Origin: Corallococcus terminator
GTDB lineage: Bacteria > Myxococcota > Myxococcia > Myxococcales > Myxococcaceae
Direction of reading: 5' to 3'
Length of the DNA stretch: 64,000 nt
Assembly (NCBI RefSeq): GCF_003611635.1
Contig: NZ_RAVZ01000004.1
Location: 1-64,000, forward strand
This document shows positions 11,015 through 20,651 of the stretch, piece by piece. The position numbers and the translations under genes are program-made. How positions within the stretch are numbered: the stretch's first letter is position 1; the number at the start of each line of letters is the position of its first letter. The notes under the pieces are model-generated. The model was not told the DNA's origin and made no database searches. It was given only the letters and a program-made list of their open reading frames with translations.

Positions 11015-12103
11015 CTACACAGCGCCCTTCAGGAACGCGGCCAGCTTCTCGTACGCCACCGCGAGCGGAGGGATGGGCGCGCTCTCGTGGAGCTGGTGCG
11101 CCTGCGCCGTCTCACCGGGCCCGAAGTTCACCGCGTCCACGCCCCACTCACCGAAGCGCGCCACGTCCGTCCACGCCTGCTTCGACGCGGCCGGCAGTCC
11201 CGTGAGCGCCATCAGCCGCTGGAAGAGCGGGTTGCCCGCCGCCACCGGTCCACTGGGCGACGCATCCGTGAACTCAACGTCCGCGCGGCCCGCCACCAGC
11301 GCCAACACGTCCTGCTTCGCCTGCGCCACGCTCTTGCCCGGGGCGAAGCGGTAGTTGAGGTTCAGCTCGAACGCCTCCGGCACCACGTTGCGCGCCCGGC
11401 CTCCCTTGGCCAGCGTCGCGCTCATCACCTCGTAGAAGGGGAAGCCCGCGACGTTCACTTCCACGCGCTCGCGCCCCAACAGCTCCGTCAGGAACGGACC
11501 CGCCTTGTGGATGGCGTTCTCCCCCTGCCACGGCCGCGCCGAGTGCGCGCTGCGCCCGTTGAAGCGCACCGTCACCTGCATGCTGCCGACACAGCCCACC
11601 TGCACCACGCCGTCCGTGGGCTCCATCGCGATGCCGAAGCTCACGCGCGACAGGTCCGGCCGCTTCTCGTACAGCGGGATGAGGCCACTCTCCGCGTAGG
11701 CCCCCTCCTCACGCTCGTACAAGAGGAAGGCCACGTTGACGGGCAGCGTGTCGCGGCGCAGGTCCTCCGCCAGCGCCATCATCACCGCCAGGCCGCCCTT
11801 CATGTCGGAGGCGCCCAGGCCGTGCACGCGCTCACCTTCGATGCGCGGCGTGCGGCCCACGTCGCCCGGATGCATGGGCACCGTGTCCAGATGTCCGATG
11901 AGCGCCACCGTGGGCCGGGGGTCGTCCAGCGACCCCAGCAGCAGCGTGTGGCCTACGCGGAAGACGTCTTCACGGCGGAAGTGACGCAGCGCCCAGCCCT
12001 CGACGTGGTCCGCGATGGGACCCTCGTGGCCAATGGGGCTGTCGATGCGGCACAACTCGAGCGTCGTATGGGCAAGACGGGCGGCGAGGTCGTTGGAAGC
12101 CAT
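11015..12103 (-). CDS. dapE: Succinyl-diaminopimelate desuccinylase
   Basis: This 362-residue M20-family metalloamidase hydrolyses N-succinyl-LL-diaminopimelate to LL-diaminopimelate in lysine and peptidoglycan synthesis. Visible signatures are the metal-ligand HLDTVP, the bridging Asp in GLGASDMKGG, the catalytic/ligand pair in LYEREEG, an Ala-Met-Glu-Pro segment, and GRSAHSARPWQGENAI in the dimerisation domain. The late His ligand is in TAQAHQLHESA. The start is set at the ATG at 12103 (MASNDLAARL); the extra 14 codons upstream are Gly-rich and unlike the family. dapD lies 0.8 kb away on the same strand, supporting the pathway assignment. Confidence 0.92.
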   Translation of the reverse strand: MASNDLAARLAHTTLELCRIDSPIGHEGPIADHVEGWALRHFRREDVFRVGHTLLLGSLDDPRPTVALIGHLDTVPMHPGDVGRTPRIEGERVHGLGASDMKGGLAVMMALAEDLRRDTLPVNVAFLLYEREEGAYAESGLIPLYEKRPDLSRVSFGIAMEPTDGVVQVGCVGSMQVTVRFNGRSAHSARPWQGENAIHKAGPFLTELLGRERVEVNVAGFPFYEVMSATLAKGGRARNVVPEAFELNLNYRFAPGKSVAQAKQDVLALVAGRADVEFTDASPSGPVAAGNPLFQRLMALTGLPAASKQAWTDVARFGEWGVDAVNFGPGETAQAHQLHESAPIPPLAVAYEKLAAFLKGAV

Positions 12104-12158
12104 GCGCGGCCCACCATACTCCCCGCCCCCGCCCACTCCCAGCACGCCGCCCGGGCGC

Positions 12159-12779
12159 CTACAGGTCCTCGAAGGCCGTCACGCCGTCCAACACCGTGAC
12201 GGCGATGCACGCGGGCCCCTGCAGGGCCGTGAAGTCGTGCATGGAGCCGTCCGTCTTCTCCAGCTCCTCGCCCGGCCACACCTCATGGCCGTTGTCCTCG
12301 CGGAAGCCGCCCTCCAGCACCAGGTTCCACTCGCGGCCCTGGTGGGTGTGGCGGGGGTAGCGCGCCCCGGGCAAGAGCCGGACGATGGCCGCCATCATCC
12401 CCTCGCGCGCGGGGCCCGTCTCCACCGGCATCAACTCCACGCCCTCCACCGGGCCCGGCATCCAGTTGTTCGGATCCGCCATGGACTCCAGCAGCGACAG
12501 CGCCCGCTCCTTCGTCACGTCCAGGAACGCGGCCACCTGCCCGCCCCAGCGGGCGAAGCGGCCAGGGCCTTCCATCTCCCGCATCAGGCGGGGAAGGGCT
12601 TCAGCCGGGGGCTGCACCGGGGCGATCAGCGTCCCGAGCGCATCCACGGCCGGCGTCAGTCGCGCCAGCTCCGCCCGGCACCGGGCACAGCCGTCCAGGT
12701 GAAGGGAGGCGGCGTCCCGGCGGGCCGGTTCCAGGGTCCCGAGCAGCCACTCGGGAAGGATGTCGTCGAGGTGTTCCAT
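12159..12779 (-). CDS. ChrR-like cupin anti-sigma factor homologue
   Basis: This 206-residue protein has two parts. The N-terminal helical zinc-binding anti-sigma domain has HLDGCARCRAEL (~residue 30), matching the H-x3-C-x2-C signature. The C-terminal cupin (~110-200) has RYPRHTHQGREWNLVLEGGF, metal-binding His residues and a Glu. This is the layout of ChrR, which holds an ECF sigma factor until oxidative (singlet oxygen) stress. No sigma gene is present nearby; it sits between dapE and dapD on the same strand. A partner encoded elsewhere, or a free sensory cupin, are both possible. The ATG at 12779 has only a weak ribosome site. Confidence 0.75.
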   Translation of the reverse strand: MEHLDDILPEWLLGTLEPARRDAASLHLDGCARCRAELARLTPAVDALGTLIAPVQPPAEALPRLMREMEGPGRFARWGGQVAAFLDVTKERALSLLESMADPNNWMPGPVEGVELMPVETGPAREGMMAAIVRLLPGARYPRHTHQGREWNLVLEGGFREDNGHEVWPGEELEKTDGSMHDFTALQGPACIAVTVLDGVTAFEDL

Positions 12780-12849
12780 TGGGTTCTTGGGACCGCGCAG
12801 GGTCACCGAGGTTCTATACGCGCCCCCGGCGACAGCGGATTTTCCGTCC

Positions 12850-13677
12850 TCACACGGGGACGGCGAACTCCCGCAGGGCCGCGTTCAGGCTCGTCTTCTG
12901 GTCGGTGGACGCCTTGCGCTGCCCGATGATGAGCGCACACGGGACCATGTACTTCCCGGCGGGGAACTCCTTCTCCCGCATCCCGGGAATCACCACGCTC
13001 CGGGCCGGAACGCGCCCCTTGTAGACGCGCTCCTCGGGACCGGTGACGTCGATGATCTGCGTGGAGGCCGTCAGCACCACGTTGGCGCCCAGCACCGCTT
13101 CCTCCTCCACCACCACCCCCTCCACCACGATGGAGCGGCTGCCCAGGAAGGCCCCGTCCTCGATGATGACCGGCGTCGCGGAAGGCGGCTCCAGCACGCC
13201 GCCCAGCCCCACGCCGCCCGAAAGGTGGACGTGGCGGCCCACCTGCGCGCAGGAGCCCACCGTGGCCCAGGTGTCCACCATGGTGCCCGCGCCGACCCGG
13301 GCCCCGATGTTCACGTAGCCCGGCATCACCACCGCGCCCCGCTCCACGAAGGCGCCGTAGCGCACCGTGCCCGGCGGCACCACGCGCACGCCCGCGGCCT
13401 CCAGGCCCTTCTTCAGCGGCACCTTGTCGTAGAACTCGAAGGGGCCCACCTCCATCACCCGCATCTCCGACACCGCGAAGAACAGGAGGATGGCCTCCTT
13501 CACCCAGGCGTTCACCCGCCAGCCTTCAGGGCCCTTCTCCGCGACGCGCAATTCGCCGGCATCCAGCAGCGCCAGCGTTTCGCGCACCGCCGCCACGGTG
13601 TCCGCGTCCTTCAGCTTCGTGCGGTCCGCGAAGGCCGCGGACACCCTCTGGGAGAGGTCTTCGATGGAGGTGGCCAT
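12850..13677 (-). CDS. dapD: 2,3,4,5-tetrahydropyridine-2,6-dicarboxylate N-succinyltransferase
   Basis: The 275-residue enzyme transfers succinyl from succinyl-CoA to tetrahydrodipicolinate, two steps before DapE in the succinylase branch of lysine/diaminopimelate synthesis. Hexapeptide-repeat left-handed beta-helix turns are obvious from ~100 to 240 (GAFVERGAVVMPGYVNIGARVG, then GSCAQVGRHVHLSGG). The C-terminal VPCALIIGQRKASTDQKTSLN is a family hallmark. The length is normal. The start is the ATG at 13677 (MATSIEDL). It is co-oriented with the cupin gene and dapE. Confidence 0.93.
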   Translation of the reverse strand: MATSIEDLSQRVSAAFADRTKLKDADTVAAVRETLALLDAGELRVAEKGPEGWRVNAWVKEAILLFFAVSEMRVMEVGPFEFYDKVPLKKGLEAAGVRVVPPGTVRYGAFVERGAVVMPGYVNIGARVGAGTMVDTWATVGSCAQVGRHVHLSGGVGLGGVLEPPSATPVIIEDGAFLGSRSIVVEGVVVEEEAVLGANVVLTASTQIIDVTGPEERVYKGRVPARSVVIPGMREKEFPAGKYMVPCALIIGQRKASTDQKTSLNAALREFAVPV

Positions 13678-13755
13678 GGGCCCGGGTTGAATCACACTTC
13701 AGCTTTTCGCGCCGCACCCGAGTGGCTTTCGTCCACCCCCGCCGGAAGCCCGGCC

Positions 13756-14061
13756 TCAGACGTGCGAAGCCCCCGGAATCAGGGCCAGCGGCAGGGTCTG
13801 GGTCGGGATTTCCCCGTGAAACATGGGGTCCGCCTTCGTCAGCGGGCCGGTGCCCTCGCGCAGGAGGACGGCGCCCTGGAGCACCCGTCCCACGGCGGAC
13901 AGGGGCACTTCCTTCCAGTGCCGGTTGAAGGGTGAGCGCCGGACATAGAGGTGCTCCTGACCGATGAGCGCCACGTAACCCAGCAGGGTCCCATCCGCGG
14001 CGCGCACGCGCATGCCGCTGATGATGGAGCGTCGTTCGAACGGCGTGTCGTCGAAAGCCAT
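13756..14061 (-). CDS. Small conserved-looking protein of unknown function
   Basis: This 101-residue acidic-to-neutral protein starts MAFDDTPFERRS. The middle (GMRVRAADGTLLGYVALIGQEHLYVR) resembles the two-stranded start of PRC-barrel/DUF2171-type domains, which carry a strand-turn-strand reading 'x-V-x-x-x-D-G-x-x-L-G-x-V'. There is no signal peptide or membrane span. It lies between dapD and the selenoprotein gene on the same strand. The PRC-barrel idea is a resemblance only. Confidence 0.55.
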   Translation of the reverse strand: MAFDDTPFERRSIISGMRVRAADGTLLGYVALIGQEHLYVRRSPFNRHWKEVPLSAVGRVLQGAVLLREGTGPLTKADPMFHGEIPTQTLPLALIPGASHV

Positions 14062-14182
14062 CGGTCGTCACCTCCCGTGGATGAGGCAGAGGAGGCAAAG
14101 GTGGGGACGACCGGGAGCGGACGCGAGTGGCCCCTGCCCGCCCGCCCCCCTTTGGGAGGAACGGGCGGAGGGGTCCGCCACG

Positions 14183-14419
14183 CTACGGACCCACGGCCTT
14201 CGCCACCGCGTCCACCACCTCCTGGTCGGTGGGGAATGCCAGACCCGCCTTGCGGATGACGACCCGGCCGTTCACGGCGACTTCATAGATGCCCGAAGAG
14301 CCCTTCTTCAGCTCTGCTTCCAACTCCAGCTCTTCCTTCAGCGCGGCCGCCGCACGGGCGGCCCTGGGGGCGTAGCCTCAAGCCGTGCAGTAGGTGATGG
14401 TCACCGTCGTCTGGGACAT
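14183..14419 (-). CDS. SelW/Rdx-type selenoprotein with in-frame UGA (Sec14)
   Basis: Read from the ATG at 14419 (AGGAGG 6 nt upstream) the frame gives MSQTTVTITYCTA, then TGA at 14378-14380, then continues uninterrupted for 64 codons to TAG at 14183-14185. Taking the TGA as selenocysteine yields a 78-residue Rdx/SelW protein: the redox motif C-T-A-U-G-Y-A-P (residues 11-18) matches the SelW CxxU-G-Y signature. It is followed by the typical helix (RAARAAAALKEELELEAEL), the IYEVAVNGRVVIRK beta-strands and the FPTDQEVVDAV helix. It is a small thioredoxin-fold thiol redox protein, presumably cytoplasmic. A GC-rich hairpin with SECIS geometry lies just after the UGA. A simple nonsense mutation is unlikely because the 3' part is intact and the motif position is exact. 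Confidence 0.85.
14345..14363 (-). promoter_or_regulatory. Candidate bacterial SECIS element
   Basis: On the transcribed (minus) strand, 14 nt after the UGA, lies GGCCGCC-CGUGC-GGCGGCC: a perfect 7-bp stem with a 5-nt loop. The loop begins 21 nt after the UGA and has G as its second base followed by U. Known bacterial SECIS elements sit in this distance window and carry a G in the first loop positions. It is within the coding sequence, as expected in bacteria. Confidence 0.7.
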
Positions 14420-14557
14420 GGAAGGCCTCCTGGCGTTTCGGAAGGTGCGCGGAGTGCGCACGCCCGGTCCCCCTTTGGGTAATTCACGCAGGGGTCCGGC
14501 GCCAGTCCCAGCAGGCGCGTTTCGCGTTCCACCGTCACCCGCTAGCCTGCGCCCGCC

Positions 14558-16015
14558 ATGACGACCGTTTTTGCGCCCTTGGAAGCCGCCTACGACCCGG
14601 AGGCCTTCCGGACCACCGCCCACACCCTGATGGACCAGCTCGCGGACTACCTGAAGGCCGCGCTGAAGGGGGGCGCGATGCCGGTGCTGCCTTGGGCCCC
14701 GCCTTCCGTGAACCAGGAGCGCTTCGCCACGCCCTTCCCGGAGGAGCCTCCCGCCGAACTGGCCCCGGCCTTCGCGAACCTCATGGCCCGCGTGCTGGAG
14801 GGCTCCCACCACCTGCACCACCCCCGCTACGTGGGCCACCAGGTGACGGCGCCGCTGCCGCTGGCGGCCCTGTGCGACGCCGTGTCGTCGCTGCTCAACA
14901 ACGGCATGGCCGTGTACGAGATGGGCCCGGTGGCCACCGCGATGGAACACCACGTGCTCGCGTGGATGGCCTCCAAGCTGGGCCTGCCGGAGGGCGCCCG
15001 GGGCGTGCTCACCTCCGGCGGCAGCGCGGGCAACCTCACCGCGCTGCTCGCCGCGCGCCAGGCGAAGGCCGGCTTCGATGCGTGGAACGGCGGCGCGCAT
15101 GCGGGCCCGCCCCTGACGGTGCTCGTTCCCCGCTCCGCCCACTACTGCCTGGCCCGGGCGGTCCGCATCATGGGCTGGGGCGAAGGCGGCCTCACACCGG
15201 TGGACGTGGACGCGTCCTTCCGCGTGCGGCCGGACGCGCTGGAGGGCGCGCTCCAGGAGGCCCTGAAGCAGGGGCGCAAGCCCATCGCGGTGGTGGCCAG
15301 CGCGGGCTCCACCGCCACCGGCGCCTTCGACCCGCTGGAGCCGGTGGCGGACTTCGCCGAAGAGCATGGCCTGTGGTTCCACGTGGACGGCGCACACGGG
15401 GCCGCCGCCAGCCTGAGCCCGAAGTACCGCGCGCAGGTGAAGGGCATCGAACGGGCGGACTCCGTGGTCTGGGACGCGCACAAGGGCCTGCTCATGCCCG
15501 CGCTGGTGACGGCGGTGCTCTTCCGCGACGGGGCGCGCTCCTTCGACGCCTTCTCCCAGGAGGCCCACTACCTCTTCCACGGCGACGACCCGCGCCCCTA
15601 CAGCGACGTGGGCCTGCGCACCCTGGAGTGCACCAAGGAGATGATGCCCCTCAAGGTGTACGCGTGCCTGTCCGTGCTGGGCACCCGCGTCTTCGAGGAG
15701 GCCGTCACCGCGTCCTACGACCAGGCCCGGCGGTTCGCGGCCATGCTCGCGGCCACCCCGGACTTCCAGGTGGCGCTGCCCCCGGACTGCAACATCGTCT
15801 GCTTCCGCCACACGCCCGCGCACGTGCCGAAGGAAGGCTGGGATGCCCTCCAGGCCCGCCTGCGGGAGGCGCTGGTCACCGGGGGAAATTTCTACCTGGT
15901 GCAGACGCGGCTGCCGGACGGGGTGTACCTGCGCACCACCCTCATCCACCCCCTCACCGGGGATGGGGACCTGGAGGCGCTCCTGGAGGCCCTCCGTCGG
16001 GCGGCGGGACCCTGA
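14558..16015 (+). CDS. PLP-dependent group II amino-acid decarboxylase
   Basis: This 485-residue enzyme of the aromatic-L-amino-acid/glutamate/diaminobutyrate decarboxylase superfamily has the main PLP-site features. These are GGSAGNLTALLAAR (phosphate region, ~150), the ring-stacking His in PRSAHYC (~193), HVDGAHGAAAS (Asp to the pyridine N, ~277), and WDAHKGLL with the Schiff-base Lys (~309). Substrate cannot be fixed from sequence; the HHLHHPRYVGHQV and CTKEMMPLK segments suit the diaminobutyrate/tyrosine-decarboxylase branch. It removes the alpha-carboxyl to give an amine and CO2 in the cytoplasm. It is followed 56 nt later by a glycosyltransferase gene, with no obvious functional link. 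Confidence 0.88.
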   Translation: MTTVFAPLEAAYDPEAFRTTAHTLMDQLADYLKAALKGGAMPVLPWAPPSVNQERFATPFPEEPPAELAPAFANLMARVLEGSHHLHHPRYVGHQVTAPLPLAALCDAVSSLLNNGMAVYEMGPVATAMEHHVLAWMASKLGLPEGARGVLTSGGSAGNLTALLAARQAKAGFDAWNGGAHAGPPLTVLVPRSAHYCLARAVRIMGWGEGGLTPVDVDASFRVRPDALEGALQEALKQGRKPIAVVASAGSTATGAFDPLEPVADFAEEHGLWFHVDGAHGAAASLSPKYRAQVKGIERADSVVWDAHKGLLMPALVTAVLFRDGARSFDAFSQEAHYLFHGDDPRPYSDVGLRTLECTKEMMPLKVYACLSVLGTRVFEEAVTASYDQARRFAAMLAATPDFQVALPPDCNIVCFRHTPAHVPKEGWDALQARLREALVTGGNFYLVQTRLPDGVYLRTTLIHPLTGDGDLEALLEALRRAAGP

Positions 16016-16071
16016 ATTTTGTGTGCAAGGGAGTCGCCCGGGGCCACGAAACGCGATAGGGGCGGGTCGCC

Positions 16072-16791
16072 ATGCTCGTCTCGCTCGTCATCCCCGTCTA
16101 CAACGAGATTCCCACCCTGGCGGAAATCCTCCGCCGCTGCATCGCCGTGGACTTCCCGAAGGAGCTCGTCCTGGTGGATGACTGCTCCAAGGACGGCAGC
16201 CGTGAATTCCTGCGGCAGCTTTCCGAACAGGGCCTGGCGCTCCTGGGGGGAAACCCGACGAACCGCAACGAAGTGCGCGTGCTCTTCCAGGACAAGAACC
16301 AGGGCAAGGGGGCCGCGCTGCGCCGGGGATTCGCCGAGGCCACCGGGGACATCATCCTCGTGCAGGACGCGGACCTGGAATACGACCCCCGGGACATCCC
16401 GCGCGTCATCCAGCCCATCCTGGACGGGGACGCGGACGTCGTCTTTGGCAGCCGGTTCATCGGTTCGCCGCGCCGGGTGCTCTATTACTGGCATACGGTG
16501 CTGAACAACCTGCTGACCATGCTCTCCAACATGACGAGCGGGCTCAACGTCACCGACATGGAAACCTGCTACAAAGCATTCCGTGCGGAGGTGTTGCGGT
16601 CCGTGCACGTGGAGGAGGACCGCTTCGGCTTCGAGCCCGAAATCACCGCCAAGGTGGCGCGCGGAAACTGGCGCGTGTTCGAGGTGCCCATCAGCTACCA
16701 CGGGCGCACCTACGAGGAGGGTAAGAAGATTGGATGGAAGGATGGCGTTCGCGCCCTCTACGCCATCGCGAAGTACTCCGTGAAGCGCTGA
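16072..16791 (+). CDS. Family 2 glycosyltransferase (dolichyl-phosphate mannosyltransferase-like)
   Basis: This 239-residue GT-A fold enzyme has LVIPVYNEIPTLAEIL at the N-terminus, ELVLVDDCSKDGS, KNQGKGAALRRGFAEATGD (nucleotide-sugar binding), and a metal-binding DADLEYDP (~98-105). The VVFGSRF and CYKAFRAEVL segments match bacterial polyprenyl-phosphate sugar transferases. No C-terminal membrane segment is present, so it is probably a soluble or peripheral enzyme making a lipid-linked sugar from a nucleotide sugar. The ATG at 16072 follows GGGGCGGGTCGCC, a weak ribosome site. Confidence 0.88.
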   Translation: MLVSLVIPVYNEIPTLAEILRRCIAVDFPKELVLVDDCSKDGSREFLRQLSEQGLALLGGNPTNRNEVRVLFQDKNQGKGAALRRGFAEATGDIILVQDADLEYDPRDIPRVIQPILDGDADVVFGSRFIGSPRRVLYYWHTVLNNLLTMLSNMTSGLNVTDMETCYKAFRAEVLRSVHVEEDRFGFEPEITAKVARGNWRVFEVPISYHGRTYEEGKKIGWKDGVRALYAIAKYSVKR

Positions 16792-17023
16792 AGGCCGCTC
16801 GGGCGGCCCGCCGGGACGCGACCGCGTTTCCCGGACTCCGCCCGCCTGGCTGCTGTCCTGGGGAGGATGCGGTCCATCCTCCAGGCGGCACGGCGGGAGT
16901 GCGGAGAATGGAACACAGCGGCCGCTATAGCTGGTTATCCAGCAGGCGGAACCCCAAGGTGCTTCCGGCTTTTCTTCCTCCGTATTGCGGCGCGTAGTAG
17001 TTTCGTCAACGCACTCCGTCTGA

Positions 17024-18103
<1,080 letters not shown>

Positions 18104-18128
18104 GCCTTCCGCCCCTTGCTGCACCGTG

Positions 18129-18165
18129 ACGGCGCCGGACCCGCTTCTTCAGGGGTCGGCGCCGT
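18129..18165. terminator. GC-rich hairpin at the mreB / large-protein convergent ends
   Basis: Inverted repeat ACGGCGCCG (18129-18137) and its complement at 18157-18165, extended by a partly matched GACCC/GGGTC inner stem. It sits 25 nt after the mreB stop and overlaps the last codons of the convergent gene. No U tract is visible. A shared terminator is inferred from position. Confidence 0.55.
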
Positions 18166-20551
18166 TCGCGTTTCCGGACACCGGGGTGCCTGCGGCGGGG
18201 GTGCCTGCGGCGGGGGCGCCCTTCGGCGGAGGCAGCCCGGTGGGCTCCACCACCCGCGCCTCGCAGTTGGGCCGGCGGCCCTCGCGATTGTTCTCCTCCT
18301 GGTTCCAACGCCGGATGAGGTCGCCCGTCAGCATGACCATGACGCCGTCGGGGGACTTGTGGGGCACCTTGGTGTCCATGCACGTGTCGAAGGCGAGCTT
18401 CATCCAGCCAGGCGCGGCGCGGACGGCGAAGCCCTGGAGCGCATCCAGCCCCGCCAGTCCGTCCAGCCGACCCGTGAACACCGTGTAGCCCTCCTTCGCC
18501 TCGCGGCGGGCGCGGACCAGCACGGCGGCGGCGCGCAGGTCGGGTGACAGGCGGGAGAACGCCGGGGTGACCTCACCGGAGTGCAGGTACTTGAGCAGCG
18601 GGTCGCGGGCGAAGAGCAGCGGCAGGGACGTGGTGAAGAGGCGCTTGCCCCGCGCATCCCCCGTGCGCGTGAGCTCCAGGGCCAGCAGCGCGACGACCTC
18701 CGGCTCCATGCGGGCCAGCACCGCGTCGGGCTCCTTCGCGGCCTGCGCCATCGCGCGCGCGGGCTGCTCCAGGAGGTCCCTCGTGAGGCCCAGCACCGTC
18801 TGGTCGATGGGGGACTTCAGCGCCAGCCGCTCCTCCTCCTTGAACATCCGCCGACCGGTGAGCAGGTCCAACAGCAGCATCCGCTCCGGCTGACGCGTCA
18901 TCGCCGGGGGAATCCAGTCGCGCAGCACGTAGGGCGTGTGCGCGGGCCCGACGACCTCCGCCAGCCGCCCGGCCAGCACCAGGAACTCCCAGCTCCGGTG
19001 ACGGGGGTCCTGCCCGAAGCGGTGCACCAGCGCCGTCGCCGCGTCCTTGCGCCACGCGCGCAGGTGGATGCGGACGAACAGCTCCAGTTGCTCCACGGTT
19101 TCGGGCGGGTGCTTCGCCGCGAACACCTCCACCTGGCGGGAGGTCTCCCGCACGAAGTCCCGGGTGGGGCCCGCCGTCTGCTCCCGCGACGCCAGCGGAT
19201 CCTCCAACTCCTTGCGCCAGCGAGTCTCCAGCAGGGCGCGGCCGACGTCAGGCGAGTCCGGGAAGCGCTTCGCCAGGCCCTCGTATTCAGGCAGGGCCAG
19301 GGAGGACAGCACGTCCATCGTGCGGGCCCGTCGCAGGTAGAGGGCGGGCAGCGGCTGGTCCCGGAACGCGTTCTCGTGCTCGTAGTAGCGCTCCAGGGCT
19401 TCCCTTCCCAGGCCCGCGGAAGCCATCAGGTCCTGCGCCAGGGATTGGGCGCCCAGGTCGTTCTGCCACTGGTGCATCAGCATCCGGGCGAAGGTCGCGG
19501 TGTTCTTCGCGCGCGGGTCGCCGGGCCGGTGGTCGTGGGTCTGCGCATCCGCGAGCAGGACGCTTCGGGCCGCCAGCTCACGCGCGCGGACGTTGCCCGC
19601 CTCCACCTCCGCGACGGCGGAGGCCACCTGCCCCGCGGCCTGCCAGCGGCCCGCCTCCATGTGGGCGAGCACGGTGGATTCCCAGTCCGCCTTCGTGACG
19701 ACGAGCGCCTCGTCCGGGAAGAGCAGCGAGCCGGTGTCCGACAGGGGCCGGCGGCCCAGCAGGCCCGTCGTGGGCGACGCCGGGGGCGCGTGGCCTTCCA
19801 GCGTCGCCGCGCCGCGCACGTTGTAGACGATGTGGTCGCCGTCCGTGGGCAGCACCACGTCCTCGAAGGGCCACTCCGAACCGGGCCAGTTCGCCCTGCC
19901 GTGCGGCGCTTCGTCCTTCTCCAGCGTCACGACGCCGTCGACCCGCGCTCCGGGCGCCACCTCCCAGTGCTGCGCGCCGATGCGCACCTCCACCGTCCGC
20001 GACAGGCCGTTGACCACCGACACGGCATGCTTGTGGCCCAGGGTGAGCAGCATGGCCCCCAGCCCCACGCCCACGCCGAGCCCCAACACCACACAGCCCA
20101 CGACGCCCGCGCGGCGCCATGCCCGCCGTGCCGGGGGCGGCACCTGCCCGATGACCTGGAGCGGCGCCGAGGCGACAGTGCGCACCAGGTAGTCATTGAG
20201 CGGCCACACCGGCAGCCCGAACACCGTCACGGTGCGCTCGGCGACGAAGGGGGCGTCAGGCGAGGTGGACGAGGGCTGGCCCTTCCACCGCAGGCCCGTG
20301 CCCAGGAAGGACGGCGTCCGGGGAGTCGGGGCCGAGGTGACGAACGCCCTTCGGTCCTCCAACAGCGCGGCGAGCAGGTCGCGCGTGGGCCCCGGGCGCT
20401 CCTTCTCCAGCCTTCGCACCAGCAGCGCATGCACCTTCCACGCGTCACCGGTCGCGAGCGCCTCCGACAGCGCGGCGTCCGGAAGCAGTTCGGCCAGACG
20501 CGGAGCGCGCTCCAGCAGGCCGCTGGGATCCGTGGGAAGGGCGAGGGACAT
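18149..20551 (-). CDS. Large single-pass membrane protein, unknown function
   Basis: The 800-residue protein has a ~145-residue cytoplasmic part with a PVWPLNDYLVRTV motif and one transmembrane helix (~147-172, GVVGCVVLGLGVGVGLGAMLL). A beta-rich segment (~175-260, VEVRIGAQHWEVAPGARVDG) resembles an extracellular sandwich. The remainder (~270-770) is alpha-helical with TPR-like spacing, and the tail contains a PAAGTPAAGTP repeat encoded by a 15-bp direct repeat near 18187-18216. The layout suggests a membrane-anchored scaffold with its helical domain outside the cytoplasm. No enzyme motif is recognised. Confidence 0.7.
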   Translation of the reverse strand: MSLALPTDPSGLLERAPRLAELLPDAALSEALATGDAWKVHALLVRRLEKERPGPTRDLLAALLEDRRAFVTSAPTPRTPSFLGTGLRWKGQPSSTSPDAPFVAERTVTVFGLPVWPLNDYLVRTVASAPLQVIGQVPPPARRAWRRAGVVGCVVLGLGVGVGLGAMLLTLGHKHAVSVVNGLSRTVEVRIGAQHWEVAPGARVDGVVTLEKDEAPHGRANWPGSEWPFEDVVLPTDGDHIVYNVRGAATLEGHAPPASPTTGLLGRRPLSDTGSLLFPDEALVVTKADWESTVLAHMEAGRWQAAGQVASAVAEVEAGNVRARELAARSVLLADAQTHDHRPGDPRAKNTATFARMLMHQWQNDLGAQSLAQDLMASAGLGREALERYYEHENAFRDQPLPALYLRRARTMDVLSSLALPEYEGLAKRFPDSPDVGRALLETRWRKELEDPLASREQTAGPTRDFVRETSRQVEVFAAKHPPETVEQLELFVRIHLRAWRKDAATALVHRFGQDPRHRSWEFLVLAGRLAEVVGPAHTPYVLRDWIPPAMTRQPERMLLLDLLTGRRMFKEEERLALKSPIDQTVLGLTRDLLEQPARAMAQAAKEPDAVLARMEPEVVALLALELTRTGDARGKRLFTTSLPLLFARDPLLKYLHSGEVTPAFSRLSPDLRAAAVLVRARREAKEGYTVFTGRLDGLAGLDALQGFAVRAAPGWMKLAFDTCMDTKVPHKSPDGVMVMLTGDLIRRWNQEENNREGRRPNCEARVVEPTGLPPPKGAPAAGTPAAGTPVSGNANGADP

Positions 20552-20651
20552 GGGGGCGCATTCAACCCGTCACCCGGAGGGTGGGGGCAAGCCCCCGGGC
20601 CCTGAATCCCATCCGTCATCGGGAGGGTGGATCGCCTCCGGCGGGTGCCCG

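Noticed and set aside
10445-12199. 584-codon forward open frame over the histone-like and dapE genes
   Set aside because: Shadow of a repetitive, strongly biased gene and of dapE; no domains.
14378-15949. 523-codon minus-strand open frame ending in MSQTTVTITYCTA
   Set aside because: Most of it is antisense to the decarboxylase gene. Only its last 14 codons are real: they are the start of the SelW selenoprotein, and the 'stop' is the Sec codon.
18187-18216. Short tandem repeat as a possible CRISPR or regulatory array
   Set aside because: Only two 15-bp units, in frame within a coding sequence (PAAGT repeat); no CRISPR-like spacing occurs anywhere in the window.
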